From: UBA7672 sp035995285
GTDB lineage: Bacteria; Pseudomonadota; Alphaproteobacteria; Caulobacterales; Hyphomonadaceae
Direction of reading: 5' to 3'
Assembly: GCA_035995285.1 (NCBI GenBank)
Contig: DASYKO010000185.1
Coordinates: forward strand, 1 to 20,937
Length of the DNA: 20,937 nt
Shown here: piece after piece, positions 1 through 6,804 of the stretch
How positions within the stretch are numbered: position 1 is the stretch's first letter
Layout: each line of letters opens with the position of its first letter
Translations under genes and position numbers: made by a program
Notes under the pieces: generated by a model
What the model was told of the DNA's origin: nothing
The model's input: the letters and a program-made list of their open reading frames with translations, nothing else
The model's database searches: none

Positions 1-109
1 ACCCCTTTTTCCTCGCGTGGCACGTGAATTGCGGACCACTCCACAAGCGAAGGGCTTCTGTACGGCTTCGTTAAGGCCGTCTGGCGCCAAGGGTTAAGGA
101 GCAGTCCCA

Positions 110-901
110 ATGCAGGTCGTCACGATCTCAGGGTTCAAGGGTGGAACGGGCAAAACCACCGTTGCATCCCTTCTCGGCGTCGCCGCCGTGAAAAACGGCA
201 TGCGAGTGGCCGGCCTCGACCTCGACCGCAACACGCGGAACTTCTCCTCATTCCTGACCTCGCGCCGGGCCGCCAAGCTCGCCTCGCCCGACCACATCAT
301 GCTGATGGACCTGGACACGGACCCCCGCTCCAAGCCCAAGCACTCCGGCCGCCTCGAGCCCCTGATCCGCATGGCCCGCATGGACGGCTACGACCTTCTC
401 GTCATCGACACCTCGTCGGGAAACCTGGTCGACGTCTACGAAGCCCACCTGCTCGCCGACGTGATCCTCACGCCGATGAACGAGAGCCCGGCTGACATGC
501 ACGGCCTCTTCGCCCCGCACGGCTCGCTGGCTGCGCCCAAGATCAACTACCGCGAAATGATCGAGACCGTCCGTTTCGATCGCCGCCGCGCCGGCCTGCC
601 GGTCCAGCGCTGGCACGTCGTCATGAACCGCCTCTCCGCGCTGCCGACCAAGGTCGGCAACACCATCAATGACCGCGTCGAGGCTCTCTCGCGCGAAGCC
701 GGTTTCGAACAGGTCTGGCGCCTGCGCGACCGCGTCTCCCACCGCTCGCTCGCCCTCGAAGGCCGCTCGGTGTTCGACGATCCGTCCGATGGCAAGCTTA
801 CGATGTCCGAACTCGCCGGCCGCTCGGAAGTCCGCGCGCTGCTCGCGATCCTGGACGTCCCGGCGGCGCAGCAGCAAGTTGCTCAGAAGCTGGCGGCTTA
901 G
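110..901 (+). CDS. MipZ-like ParA/MinD-family ATPase
   Basis: A 263-residue P-loop ATPase of the ParA/MinD superfamily. The deviant Walker A motif GFKGGTGKTT spans residues 8-17, with the signature lysine K10 and the P-loop lysine K15. The switch segment LDLD is near residues 36-39 and the Walker B motif LLVID ends at D100. The rest follows Caulobacter MipZ rather than plain ParA: TPMNES at 121-126, a tryptophan plus NRLS segment near 170-175, an LRDRV-HR stretch near 203-209, and a closing LA-R-E-RAL helix. MipZ forms a gradient from the ParB-bound origin and inhibits FtsZ assembly away from midcell. Whether this copy is the main MipZ or a paralogue cannot be told from the window. No parB or ftsZ is nearby. 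The ATG at 110 has a good ribosome site, taaggag at 95-101. The MipZ subfamily call is from remembered family pattern, without an alignment run. Confidence 0.8.
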   Translation: MQVVTISGFKGGTGKTTVASLLGVAAVKNGMRVAGLDLDRNTRNFSSFLTSRRAAKLASPDHIMLMDLDTDPRSKPKHSGRLEPLIRMARMDGYDLLVIDTSSGNLVDVYEAHLLADVILTPMNESPADMHGLFAPHGSLAAPKINYREMIETVRFDRRRAGLPVQRWHVVMNRLSALPTKVGNTINDRVEALSREAGFEQVWRLRDRVSHRSLALEGRSVFDDPSDGKLTMSELAGRSEVRALLAILDVPAAQQQVAQKLAA

Positions 902-925
902 GCGTCCTCATCACATTCACCAAGC

Positions 926-957
926 TTGACCCGTGTACCATAGAGTGGTACACGGGT
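926..957 (+). promoter_or_regulatory. hig promoter with overlapping HigA operator-like dyad
   Basis: A perfect 11-bp inverted repeat has arms at 929-939 (ACCCGTGTACC) and 947-957 (GGTACACGGGT) with a 7-base spacer. It overlaps a promoter of the Caulobacter form: TTGACCC at 926-932, 14 bases, then GGTACACG at 947-954. A HigA dimer bound here would cover both promoter elements, as expected for toxin-antitoxin autoregulation. It also argues against the GTG at 933 being the toxin start, because that codon lies inside the promoter. The repeat itself is certain; its role as operator is inferred. A terminator role for the upstream gene is unlikely, as no T-run follows. Confidence 0.55.
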
Positions 958-980
958 TCATCGCGTTTGGGGGGCGTCGA

Positions 981-1277
981 TTGATCGTTGGGTTCCGGGA
1001 TGACTGGTTGAAGGATTTCTTTGTCGACGACGTCGCCGGCAAGCAGCTTCCTGCCAGCATCAGGGATCAGCTCTTCCGCAAGCTGCAGATGATCGACGAT
1101 GCGACGAAAGATCAGGACTTGAGGGTGCCGCCGAGCAACCATTTCGAGAAGCTGGCAGGCAAGCTTAAGGCCTACCGTTCGATCTGGGTGAACAGGAAAT
1201 GGCGGCTCGTGTTTACCTGGAACGGCGCGACCGGCGAGGCGGACGATCTATATCTCGACAACCACGACTATCGGTGA
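981..1277 (+). CDS. higB: HigB-type toxin (RelE/ParE superfamily)
   Basis: A small basic protein of 98 residues from the TTG at 981, close to the usual HigB length of about 92. It shows the family pattern: an N-terminal GFRDDWLKDFF helix, a middle helix with two arginines and a leucine-rich stretch, then HFEKLAGKLKAYRSIWVNRKWRLVFTW, where the RSIWV-KWR core is typical of the RelE/HigB mRNA-interferase fold. HigB toxins cut mRNA on the ribosome under stress. The toxin lies first and the antitoxin second, 7 bases downstream, which is the hig order. I chose TTG 981 (GGGGGG at 969-974 as ribosome site) over GTG 933. The latter adds 16 residues without family similarity and falls inside the presumed promoter. 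Confidence 0.85.
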   Translation: MIVGFRDDWLKDFFVDDVAGKQLPASIRDQLFRKLQMIDDATKDQDLRVPPSNHFEKLAGKLKAYRSIWVNRKWRLVFTWNGATGEADDLYLDNHDYR

Positions 1278-1284
1278 GGCCCAC

Positions 1285-1587
1285 ATGCTGATGACCAAGC
1301 GCAAGCCCGTAAGCGTCGGCGAAATCCTCCGGGAAGAGTTCATGGTCCCCATGGGCCTCACTCAGGAGGCTCTGGCAGAGGCCATGGGAGTGCCGCGCAA
1401 GCACGTCAACGAACTCTGCAACAACCGGCGGGCGGTCACCGCTGCGACCGCCCTCATTCTGGCGCGCGCCTTTGGCAACAGCCCCGAATTCTGGCTCAAT
1501 ATCCAGCGCCGGAATGATCTGTGGGAAGCCATGAACGATCCTGCGGAACGCAAGCGTATTCAGCGCGCAAAGCCGGTCGCGGCCTGA
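1285..1587 (+). CDS. higA: HigA antitoxin, XRE-family HTH
   Basis: A 100-residue antitoxin of the HigA family. The helix-turn-helix lies at about residues 24-45 (LTQEALAEAMGVPRKHVNELCN). It begins with the HigA-typical PVSVGEILREEF segment and ends with the AFGNSPEFWLNIQ motif characteristic of HigA/VapI proteins. HigA neutralises HigB and represses the operon, here presumably through the dyad at 929-957. The ribosome site ggtgagg (1273-1279) overlaps the toxin stop codon, so the two genes are probably translationally coupled. An ATG at 1291 is an alternative start two codons further on. Confidence 0.9.
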   Translation: MLMTKRKPVSVGEILREEFMVPMGLTQEALAEAMGVPRKHVNELCNNRRAVTAATALILARAFGNSPEFWLNIQRRNDLWEAMNDPAERKRIQRAKPVAA

Positions 1588-1606
1588 TACAAACTCCGAC
1601 TCCCAA

Positions 1607-1624
1607 CTGTCACGTCCCTGAACT
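1607..1624 (+). promoter_or_regulatory. Possible weak Pho box upstream of alkaline phosphatase
   Basis: CTGTCAC (1607-1613), four bases, then CTGAACT (1618-1624) gives two direct 7-mers with the 11-bp period of a PhoB-binding Pho box. The first matches CTGTCAT at 6 of 7 positions and the second at only 4 of 7. Its place just upstream of a phosphatase gene fits phosphate-starvation control. No convincing -10 element lies at the expected distance, so this is weakly supported. Confidence 0.22.
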
Positions 1625-1656
1625 AGGGTCCCGCGACTCATCCGTGGGAGACCTCC

Positions 1657-3171
1657 ATGTTCCGTACCCTGCTGCTCGCCAGCGCCGCCGCGTTTGCAAC
1701 CAGCTGCACGACCATGGCCGGGCCGCTCCCCAACGCCGTAGCCCCCGTCCAGGCAAGCGACAGCTATTACGTCTCCGCCCACGCCGCGGTCGCCAAGCGC
1801 GCGGCAGAGCGGGGCAGTGAGCACGCGAAGAACGTCATCCTCTTCATTGGCGACGGGATGGGGATCGCTACCGTCACCGCCGCGCGCATCTATTCCGGCC
1901 AGGCCAAGGGCGTGGATGGCGAGAGCTACAAGCTCGCCATGGAGCAGCTGCCGTATTCGGCGTTCTCCAAGACCTATACGCATGACTCACAAGTGGCTGA
2001 CTCGGCGCCCACCGCGACGGCCATGACGACCGGCGTCAAATCGTACAACGGCACCCTCGGCATCACGCAGCACGCCAACATCAAGGACTGCGCCTCGGCC
2101 AAGGCCAACGCCACCGACACGCTGTGGGAGATCGCCGAAGACGCGGGATTGGCGACGGGCGTCGTCACCACCGCCCGCTTCACTCACGCCACCCCCGCCG
2201 CCACTTACACGAAGACGACTGAGCGCGATTGGGAAGACGACACCAACATCTCCCCCGAAGGCAAAGCCAAGGGCTGCACCGACATCGCCACGTCATTCCT
2301 CAACTGGCCCCATGGCGACGGCATGGAAGTCGCGCTCGGCGGCGGGCGCGCGCAGTTCCTGCCCAACACGATGACCGATCCCGAATACGCCAATCAGAAA
2401 GGCGACCGCTCCGACGGCCGCAACATGATGGACGAGTGGAAGTCCAAGCGCCCGGACCGCGTGACGGTGACGGACAAGGCCGGGTTCGAGGCGTTCGACT
2501 GGAATGGCTCAGGCCAGATCCTCGGCCTCTTCGAGCCCAGCCATATGCAATACGATCTCGACCGCAATGCGCAGAAAGAGCCCTCGCTGGCCGACATGAC
2601 CACGCATGCGATCCGGCGGCTGTCGAAGAATCCGAAAGGCTACATTCTCATGGTCGAAGGCGGCCGCGTCGATCATGGCCTGCACGCCGGCAACGCTGCC
2701 CGTGCGCTGGGCGATGCCAAGGCGCTGGATGAAGCCGTCGCCGCAGCCGTCGCCATGGCCGGCAAGGACACACTGATCATCGTCACGGCGGACCACTCGC
2801 ACACGCTGATGATCCAGGGCTATCCCGACCGCGGCAACCCGATCCTCGGTCTCGTGAAGGAGGGCGGCAAACTAACGCTCGGCCAGGACGGCAAGCCCTA
2901 CACGACGCTGAGCTTCGCCAACGGTCCCGGCTCGGTCTGCAAGAAGCAGCCCGACAACAAATACCTCTGCGACCGCGCCGACCTCACCAATGTCGACACC
3001 GGCGCCAAGGATTTCCTGCAGCAGTCGCTGACGCCCCTGGGCTCGGAAACCCATGGCGGGGAAGATGTCGCCATCTTCGCCGGCGGGCCCGGCGCTAATC
3101 TCTTCTCCGGCGCCGTCGAGCAGAACGAGATCTTCCACGTGATGGCGCGCAGCCTCGGCCTCGTGAAGTAA
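1657..3171 (+). CDS. Alkaline phosphatase, PhoA family, exported
   Basis: A 504-residue alkaline phosphatase (phosphomonoesterase) expected outside the cytoplasm. The N-terminus has a hydrophobic signal with a cysteine at 17 in a lipobox-like ATSC context, so it may be a lipoprotein. Active-site landmarks are visible: metal-ligand D66 in FIGDGMG and the nucleophile S116 in DSAPTATAMTTG. E334, D339 and H343 lie in VEGGRVDHGLH, D379/H380 in TADHSH, and H466 in ETHGGED. The positions equivalent to E. coli D153 and K328 are histidines here (H177 in RFTHATP and H340). This is the arrangement of mammalian and high-turnover bacterial enzymes rather than E. coli PhoA. The gene stands alone, 69 bases after higA. 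The ribosome site gggaga lies about 7 bases before the ATG. Confidence 0.92.
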   Translation: MFRTLLLASAAAFATSCTTMAGPLPNAVAPVQASDSYYVSAHAAVAKRAAERGSEHAKNVILFIGDGMGIATVTAARIYSGQAKGVDGESYKLAMEQLPYSAFSKTYTHDSQVADSAPTATAMTTGVKSYNGTLGITQHANIKDCASAKANATDTLWEIAEDAGLATGVVTTARFTHATPAATYTKTTERDWEDDTNISPEGKAKGCTDIATSFLNWPHGDGMEVALGGGRAQFLPNTMTDPEYANQKGDRSDGRNMMDEWKSKRPDRVTVTDKAGFEAFDWNGSGQILGLFEPSHMQYDLDRNAQKEPSLADMTTHAIRRLSKNPKGYILMVEGGRVDHGLHAGNAARALGDAKALDEAVAAAVAMAGKDTLIIVTADHSHTLMIQGYPDRGNPILGLVKEGGKLTLGQDGKPYTTLSFANGPGSVCKKQPDNKYLCDRADLTNVDTGAKDFLQQSLTPLGSETHGGEDVAIFAGGPGANLFSGAVEQNEIFHVMARSLGLVK

Positions 3172-3207
3172 CGAGGCGCGAGGTAGCGGGGACCTGGAGG
3201 AGAGAGG

Positions 3208-3444
3208 CTAGCGCTTGGACTTGGGCTTCGGCGTATCGTCCTCGTACTTGAACGACACCTTGATGCGGCAGCGATAGGCCGTGACTTTGCCGTTCTCGAT
3301 CACGAGATCCTGTTCGGCCACTTCGGCGACGCGCAGGTCGCGCAGGCTTTTCGAGGCTCGCTCGACGGCGGCCTTGGCGGCCTTCTCCCAGCTATCGGTG
3401 CTCGTGCCGACAAGCTCGATGATCTTGTAGACGGACTCAGCCAT
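3208..3444 (-). CDS. Dodecin, flavin-storage protein
   Basis: A 78-residue dodecin. The family pattern is clear: VYKIIELVGTS at residues 5-15, then SWEKAAKAAVERASKSLRDL, VAEVAEQD and a closing AYRCRIKVSFKYE strand. W19 of the SxxSWE region is the conserved residue that stacks on bound flavin. Dodecins form twelve-subunit shells that bind riboflavin, FMN or FAD dimers and buffer free flavin. The C-terminus carries a short lysine/proline-rich tail (DDTPKPKSKR). The ATG at 3444 has a strong ribosome site: GGAGG on the minus strand, plus-strand cctcc 3452-3456. The frame stays open further upstream to about 3993, but only this portion has family similarity. It lies 86 bases downstream of an FAD-dependent dehydrogenase on the same strand. 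Confidence 0.93.
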   Translation of the reverse strand: MAESVYKIIELVGTSTDSWEKAAKAAVERASKSLRDLRVAEVAEQDLVIENGKVTAYRCRIKVSFKYEDDTPKPKSKR

Positions 3445-3460
3445 AGGTGGTCCTCCGGTG

Positions 3461-3480
3461 CGGGAGCTGGATCGCTCCCG
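3461..3480 (-). other. Perfect hairpin in the dodecin leader
   Basis: A 7-bp perfect inverted repeat with arms CGGGAGC (3461-3467) and GCTCCCG (3474-3480) and a 6-base loop. It lies just upstream of the dodecin ribosome site, between it and the upstream dehydrogenase stop. No T-run follows on the minus strand, so it is not a classical terminator. It could be a processing or regulatory stem in a shared transcript. Confidence 0.4.
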
Positions 3481-3530
3481 GGAAGACGACGCTGCACTGG
3501 CGCAAGGCTTCGGTAAACGTTCCGCGCGCG

Positions 3531-5144
3531 TCAGCTGCGCGCATCCTCCAGCAGCATCTGCGCTGCCTTCTCCGCGATCATGATGGTCGGCGAGTTCGTG
3601 TTCCCCGACGTGATCCGCGGCATCACGGAGGCGTCTGCGATTCGCAGGCCGTCGATGCCGATCACGCGAAGTCGTTCGTCCACAACCGCCGTGGGGTCGG
3701 ACGCCGTCCCCATTTTCGCCGTGCCGACGGGATGGAAGATCGTCGTCGCGATATCCCCCGCCGCTTTTTCCAGGTCGGCATCCGAATGAACCTGCGGTCC
3801 AGGCAGCAACTCTTCGGTGATGTATTTCGCGAGGGCAGGCTGGGCCGCGATCTTCCGCACCAGCTTGATCCCCTCTACCGCCACCTCGCGGTCGCTCGCC
3901 TCGGTGAGATAGTGTGGCGCGATCTTCGGCGCGGCTGCAGGATCGGGCGAGGCTGCGTGGATCGAGCCGCGGCTGTCGGGACGCAGGTTGCACACGCTGA
4001 TCGTCATCGCCGGGAAGTCATGCAGCGGATCGCCGAACTTGGGCAGCGACAGCGGTTGGATGTGGAATTGCAGGTTGGGCGTCGCCATCCGCGGATTGGA
4101 TTTCGCAAACGCGCCCATGTGCGACGGCGCCATCGTCATCGGTCCTTTGCGGAACAGCGCATACTCCGCCGCCATCAGCGGCCTGCGCCAGATTTGCGCA
4201 TAGAGTTCGTTCAACGTCGGCGCGCCCTTCACCTTGTAGATCGCACGCAGCTGCAGGTGGTCCTGCAGGTTCTCGCCAACCCCGCGCGCATCGCGCACGA
4301 GGAGTAGGCCCAGCGCCTTCAGCCGCTCTCCTTGTCCGATGCCGGATAGCTCCAGCAGCTTCGGCGTCGCTACCGCGCCGGCCGACAGGATTATCTCGCC
4401 GTCGGCGTGTGCCGACTTCTGCGCGACATCATCTCCATCGCGCTTGGTCCACTCGACGCCGATGGCGCGGCCATTCTCGATCACCACGCGCGAGACCTCG
4501 GCATTCGTCTCCAGATGCAGGTTCGGCCGGTTGAGGGCCGGCTTGAGAAATCCGCGGGCAGACGACCAGCGCCGCCCCATCTTCTGGTTCACCTGGAAAT
4601 AGCCGACGCCGGAATTATCCCCAGTGTTGAAGTCGGCAACCTTCGGAATGCCTGCCTCTTCCGCCGCATCCGCAAACGCATCGAGAATGGCCCAGCGCAT
4701 GCGCGGATGCTCCACGCGCCATTCCCCGCCTGCCGCGTGATGTTCGCCCGGCTCGATGTGGTCCTGGTGCTTCAGGAACAGTGGCCGCACATCCTCCCAT
4801 CCCCACCCCTTCAATCCCAGCTGCCGCCAGCCGTCATAGTCGGCGGCCTGGCCGCGCATGTAGATCATGGCGTTGATCGCCGACGATCCGCCGATCACTT
4901 TTCCCCGTGGATAGGCGATCGACCGCCCGTTCAGCCCGGCTTCCGGCTCCGTCTTGAACATCCAGTCCGAGCGCGGGTTGCCGATGGCGAAGAGATAGCC
5001 GACTGGAATGTGGAACCAGATCCAGTCATCCTTGCCGCCCGCCTCCAGCAGCAGCACGCGGTTCCTCGGATCGGCAGACAGCCGGTTGGCCAGCACGCAC
5101 CCTGCCGAGCCCGCCCCGATGATGATGTAGTCGAACCGATCCAT
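3531..5144 (-). CDS. GMC-family FAD-dependent oxidoreductase (choline/alcohol dehydrogenase-like)
   Basis: A 537-residue glucose-methanol-choline oxidoreductase. The FAD-binding GAGSAG motif is at residues 10-15. The first GMC signature (PRGKVIGGSSAINAMIYMRG) falls near residues 79-98, and the second in AVATPKLLELSGIG. The catalytic pair is H471 in FHPVGTAKMG and N515 in SGNTNSPT. The 44-residue spacing equals that of choline oxidase H466/N510. These enzymes oxidise alcohols (choline, aliphatic or polyethylene-glycol-type alcohols) to aldehydes with FAD. The substrate cannot be read from the sequence. No betaine aldehyde dehydrogenase or choline transporter gene is nearby, so a choline role is unproven. 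No strong ribosome site precedes the ATG. Confidence 0.9.
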   Translation of the reverse strand: MDRFDYIIIGAGSAGCVLANRLSADPRNRVLLLEAGGKDDWIWFHIPVGYLFAIGNPRSDWMFKTEPEAGLNGRSIAYPRGKVIGGSSAINAMIYMRGQAADYDGWRQLGLKGWGWEDVRPLFLKHQDHIEPGEHHAAGGEWRVEHPRMRWAILDAFADAAEEAGIPKVADFNTGDNSGVGYFQVNQKMGRRWSSARGFLKPALNRPNLHLETNAEVSRVVIENGRAIGVEWTKRDGDDVAQKSAHADGEIILSAGAVATPKLLELSGIGQGERLKALGLLLVRDARGVGENLQDHLQLRAIYKVKGAPTLNELYAQIWRRPLMAAEYALFRKGPMTMAPSHMGAFAKSNPRMATPNLQFHIQPLSLPKFGDPLHDFPAMTISVCNLRPDSRGSIHAASPDPAAAPKIAPHYLTEASDREVAVEGIKLVRKIAAQPALAKYITEELLPGPQVHSDADLEKAAGDIATTIFHPVGTAKMGTASDPTAVVDERLRVIGIDGLRIADASVMPRITSGNTNSPTIMIAEKAAQMLLEDARS

Positions 5145-5197
5145 CGCCCGCGTATCGGCTGGAGCCGCGCCGCGATCAAGCCTCTAACTCGAAGCCG

Positions 5198-5767
5198 CTA
5201 GCTAGGCGGAGGAGGGGGCGTGTAGCTGAACACCCCGCACAGGTCGCTATTGTTCTTCGGCGGCCACACGCCGCCCTTGAAGGCCGCGAGGCTCATCACA
5301 TCCTTGCCATCCACCACCAGCCGCGTGCCGATGGCGATGTGGCTGGTCTTGTCCGCCCCGCACAGCACGTCGCCAGCCTGCGAGACAACGGCATGTATCT
5401 CCACCGACGGCGAAAACGGCGGCGGGTTAGGCGTCGTCACCACTTCCGCACCGAAGATCGCTTTCCAGTCAAGCTTGGCTTCATCCGCCGTGCCAGGCGC
5501 CAGCTCCGTTTCATAGGCCATGCCTTTCACGCCTGTGATCTTCATGCGCGGCAAGGCATTGGGATCAGGCCGCGGCCCGGCCGAGAAGCTCACCGCTCCC
5601 GTCGCCTCCGCCGACTTCGAGAGCGGCTGGAACGTGATCGAGTTGGGCTGGAACACGGGAGGCTCGGCTGCAGGTTCGGCCTTCACCTGCTCAACCGGCT
5701 TGGCCGGTTCGGAGGAGGGCGCGCACGCGGCAACCGCAAAAGCCGCAAGGCAGATAGCAATGCGCAT
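5198..5767 (-). CDS. Lipoprotein of unknown function, paralogue B
   Basis: A 189-residue predicted lipoprotein. The signal peptide ends in a lipobox, AVAAC, with the acylated cysteine at 15, followed by a proline/alanine/glutamate-rich linker to about residue 38. The folded part ends in the motif MSLAAFKGGVWPPK then LCGVFSY, and the tail is polyproline (TPPPPPS). The same C-terminal pattern occurs in the gene immediately upstream, so the two are tandem paralogues. The ATG directly abuts the upstream stop codon (stop 5768-5770, start 5767) with no ribosome site of its own visible, which suggests translation by reinitiation. I do not recognise the family. Envelope location is the only functional inference supported. 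Confidence 0.75.
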   Translation of the reverse strand: MRIAICLAAFAVAACAPSSEPAKPVEQVKAEPAAEPPVFQPNSITFQPLSKSAEATGAVSFSAGPRPDPNALPRMKITGVKGMAYETELAPGTADEAKLDWKAIFGAEVVTTPNPPPFSPSVEIHAVVSQAGDVLCGADKTSHIAIGTRLVVDGKDVMSLAAFKGGVWPPKNNSDLCGVFSYTPPPPPS

Positions 5768-6358
5768 CTAGTGCACGATCGAGTAGGTGAATGTCCCGCA
5801 CAGGGCGGTCTCGTCCTTCGGCGGCCATTGATCGCCCTCGAAGGCGGCGATGGTCATGTCTTCCGCGCCGGGCGACTTCACCGTGTAGGTCGCAAGGAAG
5901 CCGACCTTCTTGCAGAAGCCGCCATTGGGCGCGTCCTTCGGGATGGTCTCGTTGTCCACGTCGTAGAGCGTGACCTGCTCGGGATCAATCTTTGCGCCTG
6001 ACATGTCGATGAAGATCTTCGACCAGTCCGGCGGGGTCTGTCCCATCATCGCGCCGCCAGGATTGAGCGTGGTCTCGAGCGTGTAGCCATTGCCGAAGGC
6101 GAACACCGCGCCCGGCGGCAGGTTCTCGGATTTCTGCGCTGTCGGCGTGAGTGTCAGCGCGCCCGGCGTAAAGCTCATCGCTGTCTTCGACATGGCTTCA
6201 TAAGTGCGCGGCGGCCCGGGCGGCTGCGGATCGAAGGGAATGTTGGGATCATCCTGCCCCATCTCCTCGCGCTGCTTGGCCTCCGCGGCCTGCTTGTCCG
6301 CAGGCGATGGCCCGCATGCAGAAAGCGCCAGCAGTGCGGCGGCGATGGCGATGCGCAT
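5768..6358 (-). CDS. Lipoprotein of unknown function, paralogue A
   Basis: A 196-residue predicted lipoprotein starting MRIAIAAALLALSAC, with the acylated cysteine at 15, followed by a charged linker. The C-terminal motif is MTIAAFEGDQWPPK then LCGTFTY, shared with the following gene. An in-frame ATG 10 codons upstream (6388) would put a charged stretch before the signal peptide. It also lies at the predicted transcription start, so 6358 is preferred. A ribosome site GGAG sits about 8 bases before it. Four cysteines beyond the lipobox are not evident; the conserved cysteine of the LCG motif and one further upstream (GGFCKK) could form a disulfide. Function unknown. Confidence 0.75.
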   Translation of the reverse strand: MRIAIAAALLALSACGPSPADKQAAEAKQREEMGQDDPNIPFDPQPPGPPRTYEAMSKTAMSFTPGALTLTPTAQKSENLPPGAVFAFGNGYTLETTLNPGGAMMGQTPPDWSKIFIDMSGAKIDPEQVTLYDVDNETIPKDAPNGGFCKKVGFLATYTVKSPGAEDMTIAAFEGDQWPPKDETALCGTFTYSIVH

Positions 6359-6391
6359 GTGATTGCTCCGTTCCCCATAAGATTTCATGGA

Positions 6392-6420
6392 ACCATAGGC
6401 GGAACCGCGCTGTTGACCAA
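6392..6420 (-). promoter_or_regulatory. Promoter for the lipoprotein pair
   Basis: On the minus strand TTGGTC (plus 6415-6420), a 17-base spacer and TATGGT (plus 6392-6397) form a sigma70-type promoter. Transcription would start near 6385, giving a leader of about 27 bases before the ATG at 6358. The 17-base spacing is right; the -35 match is modest. Confidence 0.4.
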
Positions 6421-6483
6421 GTTGGACAGCTAACGCCGCGGCAAAGCTAACATTTGCTCACGGCTTCACGCCTGCGCGATGCC

Positions 6484-6509
6484 GGAACGCCCCCATACCT
6501 TCATGCGTT
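6484..6509 (+). promoter_or_regulatory. EcfG-type general stress response promoter
   Basis: GGAAC (6484-6488), 17 bases, CGTT (6506-6509) is an exact match to the alphaproteobacterial EcfG sigma-factor consensus. The predicted start is near 6516, about 35 bases before the CsbD-like gene, a family often found in stress regulons. The match is seen directly; EcfG dependence is inferred. Confidence 0.7.
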
Positions 6510-6551
6510 TTTGACCAGCAAGGGACGCATCTCCAGCAGAGGACAGAGGTT

Positions 6552-6764
6552 ATGAACAAGAACGAGATCAAGGGCGGCATGAAAGAAGCCGCGGGCAAGG
6601 CCCAGAAGGAATTCGGCAAAGCAGTCGGGTCCCCCGGGAACCAGATCGAAGGCGGCATGAAGGAAGTGGCCGGCAAGGTCCAGAAGGAAGCCGGCAAGAT
6701 GCAGGACGACGTGCGCAAGCAGCGCAAGGAAGCTGACAAAGCAGCCGACCGCCGCGGATTCTAG
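6552..6764 (+). CDS. CsbD-like stress-response protein
   Basis: A 70-residue, highly charged hydrophilic protein of the CsbD type. It is built from two near-repeats, EIKGGMKEAAGKAQKEFGK (about residues 5-23) and QIEGGMKEVAGKVQKEAGK (about 31-49), and ends in a lysine/arginine/aspartate-rich tail. The MNKNEIKG opening and K-x-x-x-GK spacing are typical of the family. Members are small, abundant general-stress proteins of unknown biochemical role, probably helical on binding or drying. The gene is monocistronic: an EcfG-type promoter in front, a strong intrinsic terminator behind. The ribosome site agagg lies at 6545-6549. Confidence 0.88.
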   Translation: MNKNEIKGGMKEAAGKAQKEFGKAVGSPGNQIEGGMKEVAGKVQKEAGKMQDDVRKQRKEADKAADRRGF

Positions 6765-6778
6765 AACTGGGAGAGCAA

Positions 6779-6794
6779 CGTCTCTTCGGAGACG
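6779..6794 (+). other. UUCG-capped hairpin in csbD 3' UTR
   Basis: A 6-bp perfect stem CGTCTC/GAGACG closed by a TTCG tetraloop (6785-6788). It lies between the CsbD stop and the terminator. With the terminator's GAAA loop it makes two tandem stable hairpins in a short 3' UTR, a layout seen in stable mRNAs and 3'-end-derived small RNAs. Confidence 0.5.
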
Positions 6795-6804
6795 AAGCAT
6801 CAGG

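Noticed and set aside
71..97. Two TTAA sequences before the MipZ-like gene as a CtrA box
   Set aside because: They are 19 bases apart, not the 7 of the TTAA-N7-TTAA consensus.
933..980. GTG-initiated N-terminal extension of HigB
   Set aside because: It lies within the promoter and dyad and adds residues without family similarity.
3499..3523. EcfG-like element for dodecin (GGAAC-N16-CGCC on the minus strand)
   Set aside because: The -10 half matches only two of four bases.
3445..3993. Upstream extension of the dodecin reading frame
   Set aside because: It overlaps the GMC dehydrogenase in another frame, and dodecin homologues start at the ATG at 3444, which has its own strong ribosome site.
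6389..6414. Second EcfG-like promoter, GGAAC-N17-TGTT
   Set aside because: The -10 has a mismatch at the first base and it is far from the csbD start. It overlaps the promoter of the divergent gene, so coincidence is more likely.
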